Shown here one piece after another: positions 5,688 to 6,192 of a DNA stretch of 6,192 bases; position 1 is the stretch's first letter, and each line of letters starts with the position of its first letter. The stretch lies in assembly GCA_002415465.1 (NCBI GenBank), contig DHYT01000037.1:2666-8857 (forward strand). The letters are read 5' to 3'. The DNA comes from Desulfobulbaceae bacterium UBA5123. GTDB lineage: Bacteria; Desulfobacterota; Desulfobulbia; Desulfobulbales; UBA5123. Position numbers and translations under genes: made by a program. Below the pieces are notes generated by a model. It had not been told where the DNA came from. It did no database searches and worked only from the letters and a program-made list of their open reading frames with translations.

Positions 5688-5700
5688 GCCGGCCGGCGTT
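5672..5700. repeat. Inverted repeat and GCCGGCCGGC palindrome at the rtcB promoter
   Basis: AACGCC (5672-5677) and GGCGTT (5695-5700) are inverted arms around the -35 of the candidate rtcB promoter, and a perfect 10-bp palindrome GCCGGCCGGC occupies 5688-5697. Either could be an operator; in this GC-rich DNA either could also be chance. Confidence 0.35.
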
Positions 5701-5792
5701 TCTCAACATGAAAACAAACGGCTGACCAAAACGCCACCGATGCGGGACAAACGCGCGGCAGAACGGCACGCCGCCCCATCCCCATATTCGGG

Positions 5793-5821
5793 TTGACGGC
5801 CCAAGGCATCGGTGCTAAACA
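5793..5821 (+). promoter_or_regulatory. Candidate promoter for the hyuB-type gene
   Basis: TTGACG (5793-5798, 5 of 6 to consensus), a 17-bp spacer, and TAAACA (5816-5821, 3 of 6) preceded by TGC, which gives an extended -10. RNA would start near 5828, so the two hairpins at 5832-5868 would form its first structured segment. Confidence 0.4.
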
Positions 5822-5831
5822 TCTCCCAGCC

Positions 5832-5868
5832 TTCCGCTTGCGGAACACGACCCTCCCGCTTGCCGGGA
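5832..5868 (+). repeat. Two adjacent hairpins sharing a CCGCTTGC core
   Basis: The first is TTCCGC-TT-GCGGAA (5832-5845). The second is TCCCG (5854-5858) with CGGGA (5864-5868) around a CTTGC loop. Both contain CCGCTTGC (5834-5841 and 5856-5863), 22 bp apart. They lie 28 bp before the hyuB-type start, with no T run after them. They could be a leader structure, paired protein-binding sites or a partial copy of a dispersed palindromic repeat. Confidence 0.45.
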
Positions 5869-5896
5869 ATGACCAGCATCACGACGCGCGCACCCC

Positions 5897-6192
5897 ATGG
5901 ACATCATCGAAGTCGAAGTCTTCAACAAACTATTCTCCTCCGTGGCCGAGGAGATGGGCATCGTCCTCGCTCGCTCCGCCTTTTCACCCAACATCAAGGA
6001 GCGGCGAGATTTCTCCTGCGCCATCTTCGACCGGCGTGGAGAACTGGTGGCGCAGGCCGCCCACATCCCGGTGCATCTGGGCGCGATGCCGCGCACCCTG
6101 TTCCATATCCTGCAAGACCATGCCCTGGGTCCAGGGGACGTGGCGATCGCCAACGATCCGTTTCGCGGCGGCAGCCACCTGCCGGACATCAC
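5897..6192 (+). CDS. HyuB-type hydantoinase B / oxoprolinase family protein, N-terminal part
   Basis: The first 98 codons of a protein that is usually over 500 residues; the frame is still open at the window end. It reads MDIIEVEVFNKLFSSVAEEM, then SPNIKERRDFSCAIFD, HIPVHLGAMP and AIANDPFRGGSHLPDI, all hallmarks of the HyuB half of ATP-dependent N-methylhydantoinase, 5-oxoprolinase and acetone-carboxylase-like enzymes. HyuB normally works with HyuA to open cyclic amides or carboxylate small substrates. The ATG at 5897 is the first possible start after an in-frame TGA at 5870-5872. No clear ribosome site precedes it. HyuA is not upstream; it may lie downstream outside the window. The substrate cannot be told from this fragment. 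Confidence 0.93.
   Translation, partial: MDIIEVEVFNKLFSSVAEEMGIVLARSAFSPNIKERRDFSCAIFDRRGELVAQAAHIPVHLGAMPRTLFHILQDHALGPGDVAIANDPFRGGSHLPDI

Larger units (their letters stand above)
5581..5896. other. Divergent intergenic region between rtcB and hyuB-type gene
   Basis: This 316-bp stretch separates two outward-facing genes. It holds a candidate rtcB promoter (5658-5687), a candidate rightward promoter (5793-5821) and two hairpins (5832-5868). A minus-strand frame at 5585-5848 (87 codons) is open but resembles no protein and would run through the rtcB promoter, so I do not call it a gene. Confidence 0.6.

Noticed and set aside
5585..5848. 87-codon minus-strand frame just upstream of rtcB
   Set aside because: Arg/Cys-rich, no family resemblance, no ribosome site, and it overlaps the best rtcB promoter candidate.
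1925..6192. A joint hydantoin-degradation pathway linking the amidohydrolase-like protein and the HyuB-type enzyme
   Set aside because: The first lacks catalytic ligands, the genes are 2.8 kb apart and separated by oppositely oriented genes, and nothing ties their substrates together.

Overview
The window is about 6.2 kb of mostly GC-rich bacterial chromosome. Gene styles (a long chemoreceptor, a CheW-type coupling protein, RtcB, a hydantoinase-B family enzyme) and base composition suggest a motile, Gram-negative, Geobacter-like member of the Desulfuromonadota. That placement is inference from overall protein flavour; there is no rRNA or other marker here. No tRNA, rRNA, CRISPR array, transposase or integrase was seen.

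Left part (1-1522): the last 169 codons of a methyl-accepting chemotaxis protein run rightward and end at a strong intrinsic terminator (571-611). Facing it is an unusual 268-residue protein (716-1522, minus strand) in which a zinc-binding CZB domain sits inside a CheW domain, between its two halves. This gene has visibly lower G+C than its neighbours and is preceded by an AT-rich stretch (about 27% G+C over 1561-1740).

Middle (1523-3076): a 402-bp gap holding probable divergent promoters leads into a rightward amidohydrolase-fold gene (1925-3076). It keeps the family scaffold and the active-site lysine, but every metal-binding His/Asp position I can align is substituted. It looks like an intact pseudoenzyme rather than a decayed gene. 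It converges, 19 bp apart, on a leftward gene cluster; a short inverted repeat contains both stop codons.

Right part (3096-5580, all minus strand, transcription right to left): rtcB (RNA 3'-terminal ligase), possibly a tiny hydrophobic ORF, a 138-residue protein of unknown family, and an MPPED-type calcineurin-like phosphoesterase. Same strand, gaps of 141 and 100 bp, and no strong terminator between them allow a single transcript. RtcB uses 2',3'-cyclic phosphate RNA ends, and relatives of the phosphoesterase hydrolyse 2',3'-cyclic nucleotides, so an RNA-end metabolism link is conceivable but unproven.

Right end (5581-6192): a 316-bp divergent intergenic region with candidate promoters for both sides and two adjacent hairpins, then the first 98 codons of a HyuB-type (N-methylhydantoinase B / oxoprolinase) enzyme that runs off the window.
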